From Actomonas aquatica (GTDB lineage Bacteria > Verrucomicrobiota > Verrucomicrobiia > Opitutales > Opitutaceae), in assembly GCF_019679435.2 (NCBI RefSeq), contig NZ_CP139781.1, positions 5,390,001-5,454,000 on the forward strand: a stretch of 64,000 nucleotides of DNA, read 5' to 3'. Shown here in pieces: positions 37,027 through 48,212 of the stretch (position 1 is the stretch's first letter; every line of letters starts with the position of its first letter). The notes under the pieces were generated by a model. It ran no database searches and was not told the origin of the DNA. It saw only the letters and a list, made by a program, of their open reading frames with translations. The position numbers and the translations under genes were made by a program.

Positions 37027-37788
37027 GGTTTTTTTACACCAAGGCAGCATCCGCCGTCGCTCGGTGAGCTCTGGCGGACCGGGGAGCTTTTTTTAACACC
37101 AAGGCAGCGAAGAGAGCAAAGCCCGTAGGTTACCGACACTTCGTCGGGCTGTAGCCGGGCTCGTTGAGCCCGGTCGATTGCCTCTCCGCCGCCCTCCCGG
37201 GGTCACCGACCCCGGCTACAGCAACTGCTCTGTGTAGAAGCATATTGGACGGGCTATCCCTCCACTCGCTCACGCTCGTAGCTACAGGCTTCGTGCTCTT
37301 TGCGTCTCTGCGTTTAGATCTCGTCGGACCGGGGGGGGGCGGTCGGCGTGGACGCTTGCGATCCTTGGGCTGGGTCCGCCCCTGTCTGGTTTCCAACTTT
37401 GCTACCTTTGTTGCCTTGGTGTTTAAAGACGGCTGGACGGAGCGGTGGAGAGGCTTCGTTTCCTTCGGGTAAAACCACGTCGGGCGGGGGGCTCGTGGTT
37501 TATCGGCTTGGTGGTCAGGATCCTGCTCGGACACTCCCTAGCTCGATATTGCCAAATTCTCATCACTTTTCATCGCTGCCTTGAGCTGCTTGAACGGGTT
37601 CGCTGTTTTGAGGCAATTCGTCGTTTTACGGCCTGGTGACTCGACCCTCCTTGGCCTCCTAAACGGTGTCTGCTCTTTCCCTCGAACTCGCGCCTTCGGG
37701 CCGGGTTTTTCCTTCCGTTTCTTTCGGTCGCGCGGCCCGACGCCGCGCTCCCGGAATCCCTGAGTTCCACCCTCAAACTCATTCCCTG
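37027..37788. repeat. repeat-rich region upstream of gltB
   Basis: A B palindrome lies at about 37049-37079 and C-type repeats at about 37096-37120 and 37300-37320. Two related hairpins, TAGCCGGGCTCGTTGAGCCC (37153) and GGGGTCACCGACCCCGGCTA (37199), follow, with an inverted E element at 37259-37285. No gene; the gltB promoter should lie after about 37480. Confidence 0.75.
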
Positions 37789-40700
37789 ATGCCCGAGAAC
37801 CCCCCCTCCCGCCAGCCGGTCCAACCCCCCAAGCAAGGTCTTTACGATCCGGCTCTTGAGCACGATTCGTGCGGTGTCGGATTTTTGGTGAATATGAAGG
37901 GCATCCCGTCACGCGAGATCGTGCAGGGCGCCCTTGAGATCTGCACCAAGCTCGATCACCGCGGTGGCTGCGGCTGCGACCTCAACACCGGTGACGGCGC
38001 CGGTATGCTCATGCAGATCCCGCATAAGTTCTTCGGCACGGTCGCCCAGGAACTCGGTTTTGAGCTGCCCCAACCCGGACACTACGCGGTGGGTGTCGTG
38101 TTCCTCTCGCCCGATGCCGAATCGGCCGCCGAAGAGCAACGCGTGCTCAATGAGGCGATTGTTGAAAACGGCCAGACCCTCCTCGGGTGGCGCGACCTGC
38201 CGGTCGACAACCACGATCTGGGGCAGGCCTCAGCCGACAGCGAACCGGCCATGAAGCAGGTCTTTATTGGTCGCTCCGCCGACCTCGAGGACGACGCCGC
38301 CTTTGAGCGCAAACTCTACCTCATCCGCCGCGTGTCGACCTACCGGCTCGGTTACCTGCAGGGCGAGGCGCCGCACTACTTCTACATCCTCACGCTCTCC
38401 AGCCGCGTGATCGGCTACAAGGGTATGCTGACCACCGACCAGCTGCTGCACTATTTCCCCGATTTCCATCACCCGGATTTCGAGACCTCGATGGCGCTGG
38501 TGCACTCGCGCTTCAGCACCAACACCTTCCCCAGCTGGCCGCGCGCGCAGCCGTTCCGCTTCATGTGCCACAACGGTGAAATCAACACCGTGCTCGGCAA
38601 CGAGAACTGGATGCGGTCCCGCCAGGAGCAGTTTGAGAGCGCGCTCTTCGGCAAGGACCTGAAAAAGCTCAAACCCGTCATCGCCGGCGGTGGCTCCGAC
38701 TCTCAGCACTTCGACAACTGCCTCGAGTTTCTGATGATGGCCGGCCGCTCGCTGCCGCACGCCGTCATGATGATGATCCCCGAGCCGTGGGAGAAACATC
38801 AGTCGATGTCGGAGGCCAAACGCGCCTTCTACGAATACCACGCCTGCATGATGGAGCCGTGGGACGGTCCGGCTTCGATCGCGTTCATGGACGGCACCCA
38901 GATCGGCGCCATCCTCGACCGCAACGGCCTGCGCCCGTCGCGCTTCTACGTGACCAGCGACGACCTCGTGATCATGGCCTCGGAGGTGGGCGTTTTGCCC
39001 GACATCGATCCGGCCACCGTGGTCAAGAAGGGCCGCCTCGAACCCGGTCGTATGTTCCTGGTGGATACACGCGAGGGGCGCATCGTCGACGACAGCGAGC
39101 TGAAGGAAAAGATCGCGGCCGAGAATCCCTACGCGGAGTGGCTGGCGCAGAACCTCATCAACGAGGATTCCCTGCCGGCGCCGACCAACCCGGTGAAGAT
39201 GCTCAATGTCGAGCGCCTCAAGTTGCGCCAGAAGGCCTTTGGTTACACCCACGAGGACCTGCGTTTCCTCATCAAGCCGAGCGTCGAAACCGGCAACCAA
39301 CCCCTCGGCGCGATGGGCAACGACGCGCCGCTGGCGGTGCTGTCGGATCGCCCGCAGCCGCTCTACAACTACTTCAAGCAGCTCTTCGCCCAGGTGACCA
39401 ATCCGGCCATCGATCCGATCCGCGAGGAGTTGATCACCTCCAGCGTCACCTTCCTCGGTTCCGAGGGCAACATGCTGCATCCGGGTCCGGAAAACTGCCG
39501 CATGATCAAGCTCGAGTGCCCGATCATCGACAACGAGAAGCTGGCTCGCATCCGCGACTTCCGCGCGCCCGGCTTCAAGTCCGCCACGCTGCCCATCCTC
39601 TTCGATCCGACGACCGACCGCGAGGGGCTCAGCACGAGTCACCAACCGATCGACGAACCGCGCGCGGTGCGTCGCGGTAAGGGGCTCGACGAGGCGATGG
39701 AGCAACTCTTCGAGATGGCCGACAACGCCATCCGCGATGACGTGAACCTCATCATCCTTTCCGACCGCGGCATCGCGCCGCACCGGGCCGGCATCCCGGC
39801 GCTGCTGGCGGTGTCGGGGCTACATCACCACCTCATTCGTGAGGGCGTGCGCGGCAAGGTCTCGCTCATCCTCGAGTCGGGCGAGCCGCGTGAGGTGCAG
39901 CACTTCGCGCTGTTGCTCGGTTACGGTTGCGACGCGATCAACCCCTTCCTCGCGCTCGAGACGGTGGAGCAGCTCGTGCTCGCCGGGGAGATCGACATCG
40001 ATCCGGCCAAGGCTCGGGCCAACTTCATCAAGGCCAACATCAAGGGCGTGATCAAAACCATGGCCAAGATGGGCATCTCGACCGTGGCGAGTTATCGCGG
40101 CGCGCAGATCTTTGAGTCGATCGGTCTCAACGAGTCGGTCATCGACCACTACTTCACCAACACGCCGTCACGCGTCGACGGCATCGGCATCGATGCGATT
40201 TCGGCCGAGGTTTACCAGCGGCACGTGAGCGCGTTCGGCCAGTGGGCCGACAAGCAGGACGATGCGCTCGATTCCGGCGGCGTGTATCAATGGCGCGCCG
40301 ACGGCGAGAAGCACCTGTTCAGCCCGCTCGCCATCCACCAGTTGCAGCGCGCGACGTGGAATTCGAACTACGACTTCTTCAAAGAGTATTCGCAGACGAT
40401 CAACGACCAGAGCCGCGACATGTTCACGTTGCGCGGGTTGATGAAGTTTAAGATCGATCCGGCGCGCTCGATCCCGCTCGACGAAGTGGAGCCGGTTGAG
40501 GCCATCGTGAAGCGTTTCAAAACCGGCGCGATGTCGTATGGCTCGATCAGCAAGGAGGCGCACGAAGCGCTCGCCATCGCCATGAACCGCCTGGGCGGCA
40601 AGTCCAACACCGGTGAAGGCGGCGAAGATCCGGATCGCTTCACGCGCGATGCCAACGGCGACCTGCGTCGCTCCGCCATCAAGCAGGTGGCGTCGGGCCG

Positions 40701-42465
40701 CTTCGGCGTCACCAGCCATTACCTGGTCAACGCCGACGAGCTGCAGATCAAGATCGTGCAGGGCGCCAAGCCGGGCGAGGGTGGTGAGTTGCCCGGCCAC
40801 AAGGTGTTGCCCGCCATCGCCAAGACGCGCGGCACGACCCCTGGCGTGGGCCTCATCTCTCCGCCGCCGCACCACGACATCTACTCCATCGAGGATCTGC
40901 AGCAACTGATCCACGACTTGAAGAACGCCAACGTGCACGCGCGCATCAACGTGAAGTTGGTGTCCGAAGTGGGCGTGGGCACGATCGCGGCCGGCGTGGC
41001 CAAAGCCAAAGCCGATGTGATTCTGATCTCCGGTTATGACGGCGGCACCGGCGCCTCACCGCGCTCGAGTATTCAGCACGCGGGCGCGCCGTGGGAACTC
41101 GGTATCGCCGAGACCAATCAGACGCTCCTGCTCAATGATCTGCGCAGTCGCGTGGTGCTCGAAGTCGACGGTCAGTTGAAGACCGGCCGCGACGTCGCCA
41201 TCGCCTGTCTGCTCGGTGGTGAGGAGTTTGGTTTTGCGACCGCGCCGCTGGTCACGCTCGGCTGTCTCATGATGCGGGTGTGCCACAAAAACACCTGTCC
41301 GGTCGGCATCGCCACGCAGGACCCGCGCCTGCGCGAGAAGTTTGCCGGTGGCGCGCAGGCGGTGGTCAACTTCATGACCTACGTCGCCCAGGAGCTGCGC
41401 GAGATCATGGCCCAGCTAGGTTATCGCACCATCAACGACATGGTGGGCAAAGCGCACCGTCTGGAGATGCGCGAAGCAATCGATCACTGGAAGGCGCGCG
41501 GACTCAACTACGCCAAGATTCTGCACCGTCCGGCGGTCGGTCCCGAGGTCGGCACCTATTGCTCGCAAAAGCAGGATCACCGCCTCGAGCGCGCGCTCGA
41601 CAACACCCACCTGCTCGAAGCCTGCCGCCCGGCGATCGAACGCGGCGAGCCGGTCAAGGCGGAGTTCCCCATTATCAACACCGATCGCGTGGCTGGCACC
41701 ATCGTGGGCTCGGAGATCTCGCGCCGTTACGGTGGCGAAGGTCTGCCGCCCGGGACCGTGCAACTGAAGTTCACCGGCTCGGCCGGGCAGAGCCTCGGCG
41801 CGTTCTGCCCGCGCGGCATGATGCTCACGGTCGAAGGTGACACCAACGACTACTGCGGCAAGGGCCTCTCCGGCGGCACCATTGTGGTGTATCCGCCGAA
41901 AACGGCGCCGTTCGTCGCTCACGAAAACATCATCACCGGCAACACCGCGTTTTATGGCGCGACCGCCGGTGAAGCCTTCCTCGCCGGCATGGCGGGGGAA
42001 CGCTTCTGTGTGCGCAACAGCGGCGTGAAGGCCGTCATCGAAGGCGTGGGTGACCACGGCTGCGAATACATGACGGGCGGCGAGGTGATCTGCATCGGCA
42101 AGACCGGCCGCAACTTCGCCGCCGGTATGTCGGGCGGCACCGCCTACGTGTTGGATGAAATCGGCGACTTCGTGAGCAAGCGGCTCAATACTGCGATGGT
42201 CCGCGTCTACCAACTCATCGAGTGTGGCGACGAAGAGATCGCCGCGGTGAAGGCCCGCCTCGAGCGCCACGCCGAACTCACCGGCAGCGTGCGCGCGAAG
42301 ACGATCCTCGACGCGTGGGACGACTGGTTGCCGCGCTTCGTGAAGGTGTTGCCCGCCGACTACGAACGCGTGTTGCACGCCATCGCCCGCGCCGAAAGCA
42401 AGGGCTTGGAAGGCGACGCCGCCATTCAAGCCGCCTTCGAAGAAAACGTGAAAGCCGGCCACTGA
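37789..42465 (+). CDS. gltB: glutamate synthase (NADPH/ferredoxin) large subunit
   Basis: The 1558-residue protein transfers glutamine amide nitrogen to 2-oxoglutarate, giving two glutamates. In order it has a short propeptide ending at Cys28 in HDSCGVGF (the N-terminal nucleophile after processing), a class II amidotransferase domain to about residue 430 ([27 protein letters not shown]), a central domain, the FMN-binding synthase domain ([43 protein letters not shown]), the 3Fe-4S cysteines in [17 protein letters not shown], and a C-terminal GXGXG beta-helix ([23 protein letters not shown]). Length is normal for the family. Start at 37789 leaves a propeptide of sensible size; the frame extends upstream to 37666 but that part is not family-like. 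gltD follows. Confidence 0.97.
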   Translation: MPENPPSRQPVQPPKQGLYDPALEHDSCGVGFLVNMKGIPSREIVQGALEICTKLDHRGGCGCDLNTGDGAGMLMQIPHKFFGTVAQELGFELPQPGHYAVGVVFLSPDAESAAEEQRVLNEAIVENGQTLLGWRDLPVDNHDLGQASADSEPAMKQVFIGRSADLEDDAAFERKLYLIRRVSTYRLGYLQGEAPHYFYILTLSSRVIGYKGMLTTDQLLHYFPDFHHPDFETSMALVHSRFSTNTFPSWPRAQPFRFMCHNGEINTVLGNENWMRSRQEQFESALFGKDLKKLKPVIAGGGSDSQHFDNCLEFLMMAGRSLPHAVMMMIPEPWEKHQSMSEAKRAFYEYHACMMEPWDGPASIAFMDGTQIGAILDRNGLRPSRFYVTSDDLVIMASEVGVLPDIDPATVVKKGRLEPGRMFLVDTREGRIVDDSELKEKIAAENPYAEWLAQNLINEDSLPAPTNPVKMLNVERLKLRQKAFGYTHEDLRFLIKPSVETGNQPLGAMGNDAPLAVLSDRPQPLYNYFKQLFAQVTNPAIDPIREELITSSVTFLGSEGNMLHPGPENCRMIKLECPIIDNEKLARIRDFRAPGFKSATLPILFDPTTDREGLSTSHQPIDEPRAVRRGKGLDEAMEQLFEMADNAIRDDVNLIILSDRGIAPHRAGIPALLAVSGLHHHLIREGVRGKVSLILESGEPREVQHFALLLGYGCDAINPFLALETVEQLVLAGEIDIDPAKARANFIKANIKGVIKTMAKMGISTVASYRGAQIFESIGLNESVIDHYFTNTPSRVDGIGIDAISAEVYQRHVSAFGQWADKQDDALDSGGVYQWRADGEKHLFSPLAIHQLQRATWNSNYDFFKEYSQTINDQSRDMFTLRGLMKFKIDPARSIPLDEVEPVEAIVKRFKTGAMSYGSISKEAHEALAIAMNRLGGKSNTGEGGEDPDRFTRDANGDLRRSAIKQVASGRFGVTSHYLVNADELQIKIVQGAKPGEGGELPGHKVLPAIAKTRGTTPGVGLISPPPHHDIYSIEDLQQLIHDLKNANVHARINVKLVSEVGVGTIAAGVAKAKADVILISGYDGGTGASPRSSIQHAGAPWELGIAETNQTLLLNDLRSRVVLEVDGQLKTGRDVAIACLLGGEEFGFATAPLVTLGCLMMRVCHKNTCPVGIATQDPRLREKFAGGAQAVVNFMTYVAQELREIMAQLGYRTINDMVGKAHRLEMREAIDHWKARGLNYAKILHRPAVGPEVGTYCSQKQDHRLERALDNTHLLEACRPAIERGEPVKAEFPIINTDRVAGTIVGSEISRRYGGEGLPPGTVQLKFTGSAGQSLGAFCPRGMMLTVEGDTNDYCGKGLSGGTIVVYPPKTAPFVAHENIITGNTAFYGATAGEAFLAGMAGERFCVRNSGVKAVIEGVGDHGCEYMTGGEVICIGKTGRNFAAGMSGGTAYVLDEIGDFVSKRLNTAMVRVYQLIECGDEEIAAVKARLERHAELTGSVRAKTILDAWDDWLPRFVKVLPADYERVLHAIARAESKGLEGDAAIQAAFEENVKAGH

Positions 42466-42492
42466 GCCGACCGCCGCCGACACGAGTTTTTT

Positions 42493-42632
42493 GGAAACCA
42501 CGAAACACACGAAATACACGAAAATGACTTTAACCTCGAATGCCTCCCGATCCTCGCGCGGTGCCTTGGGTTTCAGTGCCTCGGCGTCAGTCCCGGCTTT
42601 CGTGTCGTTCGTGTGTTTCGTGGTTAACTCCC
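42493..42632. repeat. repeat family D inverted pair between gltB and gltD
   Basis: The left arm AACCACGAAACACACGAAAT (42496 on) pairs with the right arm GTGTTTCGTGGTTAAC ending at about 42628; TTTCGTGTCGTTCGTGTG extends the pairing. The palindrome occupies most of the 219-bp gap between two co-functional genes. Confidence 0.85.
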
Positions 42633-42684
42633 TCTGAACCCTCTCTCCTGCGCCCTTCCAACCCACCCCTAACTTCTTCTTATC

Positions 42685-44184
42685 ATGGGCAAGCCCACCG
42701 GATTTCTTGAATACCAACGCCAACCGATCCCGAACCGTCCGCCGCTCGAACGGCTGCAGGACTGGCTGGAGGTGCACGCCGATCGCGTCGATGCCGATGT
42801 ATCCACGCAGGCAGCACGCTGCATGGATTGCGGCACGCCGTATTGCCACACCGGCATGATGCTGGCGGGCGTGGCGAGTGGTTGTCCGATCAACAACCTC
42901 ATCCCCGAGTTCAACGACCTGGTTTACAAGGGCCGTTGGCAGGAGGCGCTGGCGCGCCTGCGCAAGACGAACAACTTCCCGGAGTTCACCGGCCGCGTGT
43001 GCCCGGCGCCCTGCGAGGGCTCGTGTGTGCTCGGCGTGATCGAGCCGCAGGTGACGATCAAAAACATCGAGTGCTCCATCATCGATCGTGGCTGGGAGGA
43101 GGGCTGGATGCGTCCGTCGCCGCCCGCGATGCGCACCGGCAAAACCGTCGCGGTGATCGGCTCCGGTCCGGCGGGTTTGTCCTGTGCGGATCAGCTCAAT
43201 CAGGCCGGCCACAACGTGACCGTGTTTGAGCGCGATGACCGCATCGGCGGCCTGCTCATGTATGGCATTCCCAACATGAAGTTGGACAAGCGCGAGGTGG
43301 TGGAGCGGCGCGTGAACCTCATGCGCATGGAAGGGGTGAGTTTTGAGACCAACGCCCACATCGGCGTGACCCACGACATCGCGGAGATTCGCAAAAAGTT
43401 TGATGCGGTGGTCTTGTGCTGCGGTGCGACCAAACCGCGCGACCTGCCCATCGAGGGCCGCGACCTGAGCGGGGTGCACTTCGCCATGGAGTATCTCACC
43501 GCGAATACGCGCGCCTTGCTCGATCACGATTACGACGCCGGGCAATCGACGATTCACGCCAAGGACAAACACGTCGTGGTGATCGGCGGCGGCGACACCG
43601 GCACCGACTGTGTGGGCACGGCGCTGCGCCAGGGCTGCGCCAATGTGGTGCAGCTCGAGATCATGCCGCAGCCGCCGATGGAGCGCACCGCCAGCAACCC
43701 GTGGCCGGAATGGCCGCGCACCTTCAAGGTCGATTATGGCCAGGAAGAAGCGGCGGCGCGTCAGGGTGAAGATCCGCGCGAGTATTTGGTCTCGGCCAAG
43801 AAGTTGATCGGCAACAGCAACGGCGACGTGTGTGAGCTGGAGTTGGTGCGCATCGAATGGGTGCAGGACGAAGCCACGCAGCGCATGATGCCGCGGGAGG
43901 TGGAAGGATCGCGCCGCACGATCAAAGCCGACCTCGTGTTGCTCGCCATGGGCTTCCTCGGACCGGAGCAGACGCTGGTGGAAAAGCTCGGTTTGAAGAC
44001 GGACGCGCGTTCCAACGTGGCCGCCGCGCACGGTGAGTATACGACGAATGTCGACGGCGTCTTCGCCGCCGGCGACATGCGACGTGGTCAGAGTCTCGTG
44101 GTGTGGGCGATCAACGAAGGCCGCGGCGCCGCCAAAGCCTGCGACCGCTACCTCCGCTTACTCGGCCGCGGCCAGGATTGGTAA
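42685..44184 (+). CDS. gltD: glutamate synthase small subunit
   Basis: The 499-residue protein feeds electrons from NAD(P)H to GltB through FAD and two 4Fe-4S clusters. The cluster domain has [23 protein letters not shown] and [12 protein letters not shown]. The FAD Rossmann motif [17 protein letters not shown] is at about residues 153-170, and the NADPH motif [19 protein letters not shown] at about 290-310. The C-terminal [21 protein letters not shown] binds FAD. Length fits the family (about 470-500). It lies 219 bp downstream of gltB with a D-type palindrome between, so co-transcription is likely but may be modulated by the hairpin. Confidence 0.97.
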   Translation: MGKPTGFLEYQRQPIPNRPPLERLQDWLEVHADRVDADVSTQAARCMDCGTPYCHTGMMLAGVASGCPINNLIPEFNDLVYKGRWQEALARLRKTNNFPEFTGRVCPAPCEGSCVLGVIEPQVTIKNIECSIIDRGWEEGWMRPSPPAMRTGKTVAVIGSGPAGLSCADQLNQAGHNVTVFERDDRIGGLLMYGIPNMKLDKREVVERRVNLMRMEGVSFETNAHIGVTHDIAEIRKKFDAVVLCCGATKPRDLPIEGRDLSGVHFAMEYLTANTRALLDHDYDAGQSTIHAKDKHVVVIGGGDTGTDCVGTALRQGCANVVQLEIMPQPPMERTASNPWPEWPRTFKVDYGQEEAAARQGEDPREYLVSAKKLIGNSNGDVCELELVRIEWVQDEATQRMMPREVEGSRRTIKADLVLLAMGFLGPEQTLVEKLGLKTDARSNVAAAHGEYTTNVDGVFAAGDMRRGQSLVVWAINEGRGAAKACDRYLRLLGRGQDW

Positions 44185-44200
44185 GCCGTGCAGAGAGGCA

Positions 44201-44331
44201 TCCGCCGTCGCTCTACGAGCTATGGCGGACAGGTGGCGATTCACCTACCGGTTCATCGTCTAGTCTGAATTTCCGTTTCAGTGCGTAGCCGGTAGGCGTA
44301 GCCATCCGTGTCCATCCGTGGTTAAAAAACA
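44201..44331. repeat. repeat B fused to the right part of repeat A
   Basis: B palindrome (44201-44232) runs directly into GGCGATTCACCTACCGGTTC, the interior of repeat A, whose right arm ends GGTTAAAAAAC at 44330. The usual left terminus of A is missing, replaced by B. Confidence 0.85.
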
Positions 44332-44444
44332 GCGGTGGAGTGGGGCGGCGGGTTTGCTGGTCTAACCTTTGTCGACGCGAAACACGTTGACGGTGCTGGG
44401 GTCTCAAGGGGGCGCTGGCCGCTCACGTTTAATACCCCTGTCTT

Positions 44445-44975
44445 ATGAAAACGGTTGTTGTTGGTGTGTTGTTCGCCGCCGCGCTCGCGGCGGGTAGCGG
44501 GTGTGCCCATTCGGTCGCCCCGGCGTTCTCTCCGGCCACGCGCGATCAGGCGCTGCAGCCGATTCCGGAGGTCTCCATCGATATCGCCTTTGCCGGATTG
44601 ACAGTCGAGGCCCAGCAGGAAGGCCCTCCGCAACGGCCGTATCGGCTGCGCGCGGGCGAAGAGTTTGCGGCGGTGTTCGTCGGGCGTCCCGGCACCGACT
44701 ATGCGCTGGAGTTGGTCGAGTGTGAGGTGTTCCGGCGACCGGGCCACGCGGATGCGCCGAGCAGTCCTTCGCGTTACGAATGTCGCGTCACCACGCGGTT
44801 AAAAACGATCGAAGGGCTGGAGCGGGTCTTGTCGGCGCGGGGCATCTCGCGGTCCGATCCTCAACTGTCTCCGGAAGCCAGCATGCGCGACGCCGTGCGC
44901 ACCGCGGTCGCCGAACTGGCGGAAAAGGTGCGCTACCACATCGCCCCCGTGGACGTCGCGGCGAAGGCGACGTGA
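44445..44975 (+). CDS. hypothetical probable lipoprotein
   Basis: A 176-residue protein that begins MKTVVVGVLFAAALAAGSGC. This is a short signal peptide ending in a cysteine with small residues before it (A-G-S-G-C), a weak lipobox. The mature part has no recognised domain: a beta-rich middle (YRLRAGEEFAAVFVGRPGTD; YECRVTTRLKTIEGLERVL) and an amphipathic C-terminal helix (SMRDAVRTAVAELAEKVRYH). It is probably envelope-associated. It stands alone between repeat-bearing gaps. Confidence 0.65.
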   Translation: MKTVVVGVLFAAALAAGSGCAHSVAPAFSPATRDQALQPIPEVSIDIAFAGLTVEAQQEGPPQRPYRLRAGEEFAAVFVGRPGTDYALELVECEVFRRPGHADAPSSPSRYECRVTTRLKTIEGLERVLSARGISRSDPQLSPEASMRDAVRTAVAELAEKVRYHIAPVDVAAKAT

Positions 44976-45291
44976 CGCAGTATTGTAACCACGGATACTC
45001 CGTCGTTCTGCGAGCTTAGGCGGGCAAGGAATCTTTTTACCGCAGAGAACGCAGAGGCCAAGAGGCACGGAGTTTTTTAACCACAGACCCTCCAGAGGCG
45101 GGCAAGTGGACACAGATAAACACGGATGGCGATTCACCTTCCGGTTCATCGTCTCGGAAAAATAACTACTTCAGTGCGTAGGCGGTAGCAGGCCTGTGCG
45201 CCGAAGCCTTGGCGAAGGTGTAAGCTATCCGTGTCCACTTGTCCGCCATAGCTCGAAGAGCGACGGAGGATCCGTGGTTAAAAAAAAAACG
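44976..45291. repeat. repeat A with three nested insertions
   Basis: Between about 45073 and 45290 a repeat A is interrupted in the left arm by CCTCCAGAGGCGGGCAAG, in the middle by GCAGGCCTGTGCGCCGAAGC, and in the right arm by a B palindrome (45240-45271) placed between GTGTCCACT and TCCGTGGTTAAA. A B-like fragment precedes it at about 44998. Confidence 0.8.
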
Positions 45292-46095
45292 TTAGCTCGG
45301 CGGTGGAGGGGCGTCGTTGCCTGCCGGGGAGGTGCCTTTGGATATCGGGCCGTCGCGGTCGCGGCGGAGGGCGTTGAGCTCGGTTTGCATCGCTTCGAGG
45401 CGGGCGAGGATTTGTTGCTGGGCTTCGCCGGAGGCGGGTTCGTTTTTGTCGCCGCCGAGGAAGATGCCGGCCGCCACACCGCTGAGCGTGCCGAACATGC
45501 CGATGCCCGCGACCATGAGGAAGGTGGCGATGATGCGACCGGCGGCAGTGACCGGATACTTGTCGCCGTAACCGACGGTGGTGGTCGTGGTGACGCTCCA
45601 CCACAGGGCGTCGTTGGCGGTGAGGATGTTGGCGTTGGGCGCGTCGTGCTCCGCAAACAAGACGCCGATGGAGCCGAAGGAAATGACGAGGAAGGTGAGC
45701 ACGAGCACACCGGTCAGACCGGCGCTGGTTTTGCTTTCGAGGAGGATGCGGTAGAGGCGGCGGAAGGAGCGGATGACGATGAGCAGGCGCACCACCCGCA
45801 CGACGCGGAGAATACGAAAGGCTTCGATCGCCGGCACGGCCGCGAGCAGGTCGAACCAACCCCATTTCATGAAGCGCAGCTTCGACTCGGCGTGGGCAAA
45901 GCGGATGGCAAAATCGATGAACAGCAGGCCGCAGATGATGGTATCGATGTAGAAGATCAGGCGCTGGATCTCTTCGGGAACCGGCAGCACGAGTTCGGCG
46001 CCGAGTCCGGCCAGCAGGACGAGCGACAAGACCAGCACGCCAAATTGGAAGGGACCCAGATCCTCGGGATTTTCAGTGGGCGGAAGCACCTGCAT
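45292..46095 (-). CDS. voltage-gated-type ion channel (potassium)
   Basis: A 267-residue cation channel of the six-helix Kv-like type. Helices run from FGVLVLSLVLLAGLGAELVL through the S4-like voltage sensor (FRILRVVRVVRLLIVIRSFR, arginines every third residue) to a pore loop with the selectivity filter TTTTTVGYGDKYP. The C-terminal tail (LARLEAMQTELNALRRD) is a coiled coil, as is usual for tetramer assembly. Start 46095 (MQVLPPTENPEDL) is preferred over 46161, because that upstream start lies inside repeat A's terminus and adds a repeat-derived tail. Confidence 0.9.
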   Translation of the reverse strand: MQVLPPTENPEDLGPFQFGVLVLSLVLLAGLGAELVLPVPEEIQRLIFYIDTIICGLLFIDFAIRFAHAESKLRFMKWGWFDLLAAVPAIEAFRILRVVRVVRLLIVIRSFRRLYRILLESKTSAGLTGVLVLTFLVISFGSIGVLFAEHDAPNANILTANDALWWSVTTTTTVGYGDKYPVTAAGRIIATFLMVAGIGMFGTLSGVAAGIFLGGDKNEPASGEAQQQILARLEAMQTELNALRRDRDGPISKGTSPAGNDAPPPPS

Positions 46096-46148
46096 GGCGT
46101 CCGTTATGAGCAAATCCGATGCCGCTAGGCGAGCGTCGGCGGACAAGG

Positions 46149-46317
46149 TTTTTTTAACCACGGATGGACACGGATAAACACGGATCCTCCGTCGCTCTAC
46201 GAGCTATGGCGGACAGGTGGCGATTCACCTACCGGTTCATCGTCTCGGATGAATAACGCACTTCAGTGCGTAGCCGGTAGGCGAAGCCATCCGTGTCCAT
46301 CCGTGGTTAAAAAACAG
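46149..46317. repeat. repeat A with nested B palindrome
   Basis: The left arm AACCACGGATGGACACGGAT, then AAACACGGAT, is interrupted by B (about 46184-46216). The element resumes GTGGCGATTCACC and ends CCGTGGTTAAAAAACAG at 46317. Confidence 0.85.
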
Positions 46318-46366
46318 CGGTGGAGCGACGGAGGATGCGCCTAAACCATGCCGGGACTCGGGAGGC

Positions 46367-47305
46367 CTAGGCGACTTTGTGGACGACGAGCCAGGCAGAG
46401 TAGGCGGCGTAGGACAGGAGGAGGAAGGCGCCTTCGGCGCGGTTGATGCGGCCGCCGGTTTTGACGAGCGGGAAGATGGCGGCGGTGATGAGCACGAGGG
46501 CGCCTAAGTCAACGTAGTCGAGGTGGGCCATGGTGCCGCCGGAGGCGAGTCCGGTCGCACCGAGAATGCCGAGCAGGTTGAAGAGCGAGGAGCCCACGAG
46601 GTTGCCGATGGCGACGTCGTTTTCGCCTTTCAGCACCGCAACGAGCGAGATGGCGAGTTCGGGCAAGCTGGTGCCGATGGCGACGATGGTGAGGCCGATG
46701 AGCGTCTCACTCCAACCCCACTGGCGGGCGAGCGTGACAGCGCCGTCGACGAAGAGATCGGAGCCCCAGAGCAGGAGGCCGAGTCCGCCGAGGGAGAGCA
46801 CGGTGGCGAGCGGGAGGTTCACCGGCGCCGGCACCTCTTCGCCCAGCGATTGATCGGGATCCTGTTTGGCCTGGCGCAAGGTGAGCCACGTGTAGGCGAT
46901 GAGGCAGAGGAAGAGGATGCCGGATTCCCACGCGGCGAGGTGGTCATTGAGCAGCAGCAGCGCGCTGACCACGGTGGCGATGATGAGCAGCGGGACCTCA
47001 CGGCGGATGACGGCGTGGTTGGCCGTGAGCGGGCGGCAGAGGGCGCACAGGCCCATGATCAGGGCGAGGTTGCAGAGATTGGACCCGATCACGTTGCCCA
47101 CGGCGATGGCGGCGGCGTCGCGCTGGGCGGCTTGCAGGGAAACGACCAACTCGGGGGCGCTGGTGCCAAAGGCGACGACGGTGAGACCCACCACCAAGGG
47201 AGTGAGACCGAGCCGCAAGGCGAGGGCGGACGCCCCGCGGACGAGGAGTTCGGCGCCGAAGGTCAGGATGGCGAGGCCGATGATGAGGAGCAGAAAAGGC
47301 GGCAT
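46367..47305 (-). CDS. calcium/sodium antiporter (CaCA, YrbG-like)
   Basis: A 312-residue inner-membrane cation/Ca2+ exchanger. Two homologous alpha-repeats are visible: GLTVVAFGTSAPELVVSLQA with GNVIGSNLCNLALIMG, and GLTIVAIGTSLPELAISLVA with GNLVGSSLFNLLGILG. These hold the ion-binding G-T-S-x-P-E and G-N/S segments. About ten hydrophobic helices with a polar central loop (RQAKQDPDQSLGEEVPA) match bacterial YrbG-type proteins. The ATG at 47305 (MPPFLLLIIG) is chosen; a TTG at 47353 would add 16 residues. Confidence 0.93.
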   Translation of the reverse strand: MPPFLLLIIGLAILTFGAELLVRGASALALRLGLTPLVVGLTVVAFGTSAPELVVSLQAAQRDAAAIAVGNVIGSNLCNLALIMGLCALCRPLTANHAVIRREVPLLIIATVVSALLLLNDHLAAWESGILFLCLIAYTWLTLRQAKQDPDQSLGEEVPAPVNLPLATVLSLGGLGLLLWGSDLFVDGAVTLARQWGWSETLIGLTIVAIGTSLPELAISLVAVLKGENDVAIGNLVGSSLFNLLGILGATGLASGGTMAHLDYVDLGALVLITAAIFPLVKTGGRINRAEGAFLLLSYAAYSAWLVVHKVA

Positions 47306-47429
47306 GGGGTCAGTTGATTGCCACACGGGTGCCAAGAAGAGGTCGAGCGTCAACCGGTTCCAAAGGTGAACCCGTTTTCTTGTCGCTCACGGAGTTGCGC
47401 GGTCGGAAAGCTGCTGCAGCGTGTGCGCG

Positions 47430-47849
47430 ATGATGAAGAAATTCCTCTTTCTCGATTTTGCGCCGACCTCGCGGGACGCGGCGCTGTTGCTGTGGCGGGT
47501 GGCGATCGGCGGGATGATGTTCGCTCTGCATGGGCTGCCCAAGCTGCTCAAGGTGGGCTCCATGCCCGGCGGTTTTCCGGATCCGCTGGGGATCGGAAAT
47601 GCGCTGAGTTATTGGGCGACGATCGGCAACGAAGTGGTGGCGGCGCTGTTTCTGGTGGCGGGCCTGTGCACGCGTTGGGCGGCACTGTGGCTGACCTTCA
47701 CGATGGCGATCGCGTTCTTCGTCGTGCACGAGGCCAAGGTCGACGAAGCCGAGATGGCGCTGCTCTACATGGTGATCACGCTGCCGCTCATCGTCGCGGG
47801 TGGCGGCCGCTACTCGCTGGACGCCAAGTGGGGCGCGAATCGGGTCTGA
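47430..47849 (+). CDS. DoxX family membrane protein
   Basis: A 139-residue four-helix membrane protein of the DoxX/SURF4-like group. Landmarks are AALLLWRVAIGGMMFALHGLPKLL in helix 1 (the R and G-x-x-x-x-x-H-G-x-x-K pattern is typical), EVVAALFLVAGLCTRWAALW and TFTMAIAFFVVHEAK. The function of most such proteins is unknown; some couple to sulfur or oxidoreductase systems. ATG at 47430 is chosen over a GTG three codons earlier. It diverges from the antiporter gene, with 124 bp between starts. Confidence 0.88.
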   Translation: MMKKFLFLDFAPTSRDAALLLWRVAIGGMMFALHGLPKLLKVGSMPGGFPDPLGIGNALSYWATIGNEVVAALFLVAGLCTRWAALWLTFTMAIAFFVVHEAKVDEAEMALLYMVITLPLIVAGGGRYSLDAKWGANRV

Positions 47850-48120
47850 GGATTTTCGATTTTTGATTCTCGATTTTGGATCGGCCCCGGCGGAATGCGG
47901 GGGCCGAGGGACATCCGCCGTCGCTCGGTGTGCTATGGCGGACAGTTTTTTTAACCACGGATCCGCTGGATACCGAGAGGCAGAATTTTTTTAACCACGG
48001 ATGGACACAGATAAACACAGATGGCGATTCACCTACCGGTTCATCGTCTGGTCGAAATAACGACTTCAGTGCGTAGCCGGTAGGCGGAGCCATCCGTGTC
48101 CATCCGTGGTTAAAAAAACC
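47850..48120. repeat. B palindrome, partial A, full A
   Basis: A B element lies at about 47914-47944, followed by a truncated A terminus (TTTTTTTAACCACGGATC at 47945) and a complete A at 47985-48119. Confidence 0.8.
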
Positions 48121-48212
48121 GGCGGTGGAGGGGGCGTGGGTAATTTTACTGCGGATGAGTGGCTTTAATGGATGGGCGGGTGAGCCGATAGAGTAGGCGT
48201 CCCCTGTTCCCC

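Noticed and set aside
37130..37912. Several small frames upstream of gltB
   Set aside because: All fall in hairpin repeats and read as low-complexity Pro/Arg/Ser peptides.
41416..44031. 871-codon minus-strand open frame across gltB and gltD
   Set aside because: Antisense shadow that spans two firmly identified genes and the D palindrome; composition is His/Arg/Ala-rich with no motif.
46096..46161. Upstream start of the ion channel (MVKKTLSADARLAASD)
   Set aside because: The first codons are the terminus of repeat A (GGTTAAAAAAA read in reverse); the inner ATG gives a normal channel N-terminus.
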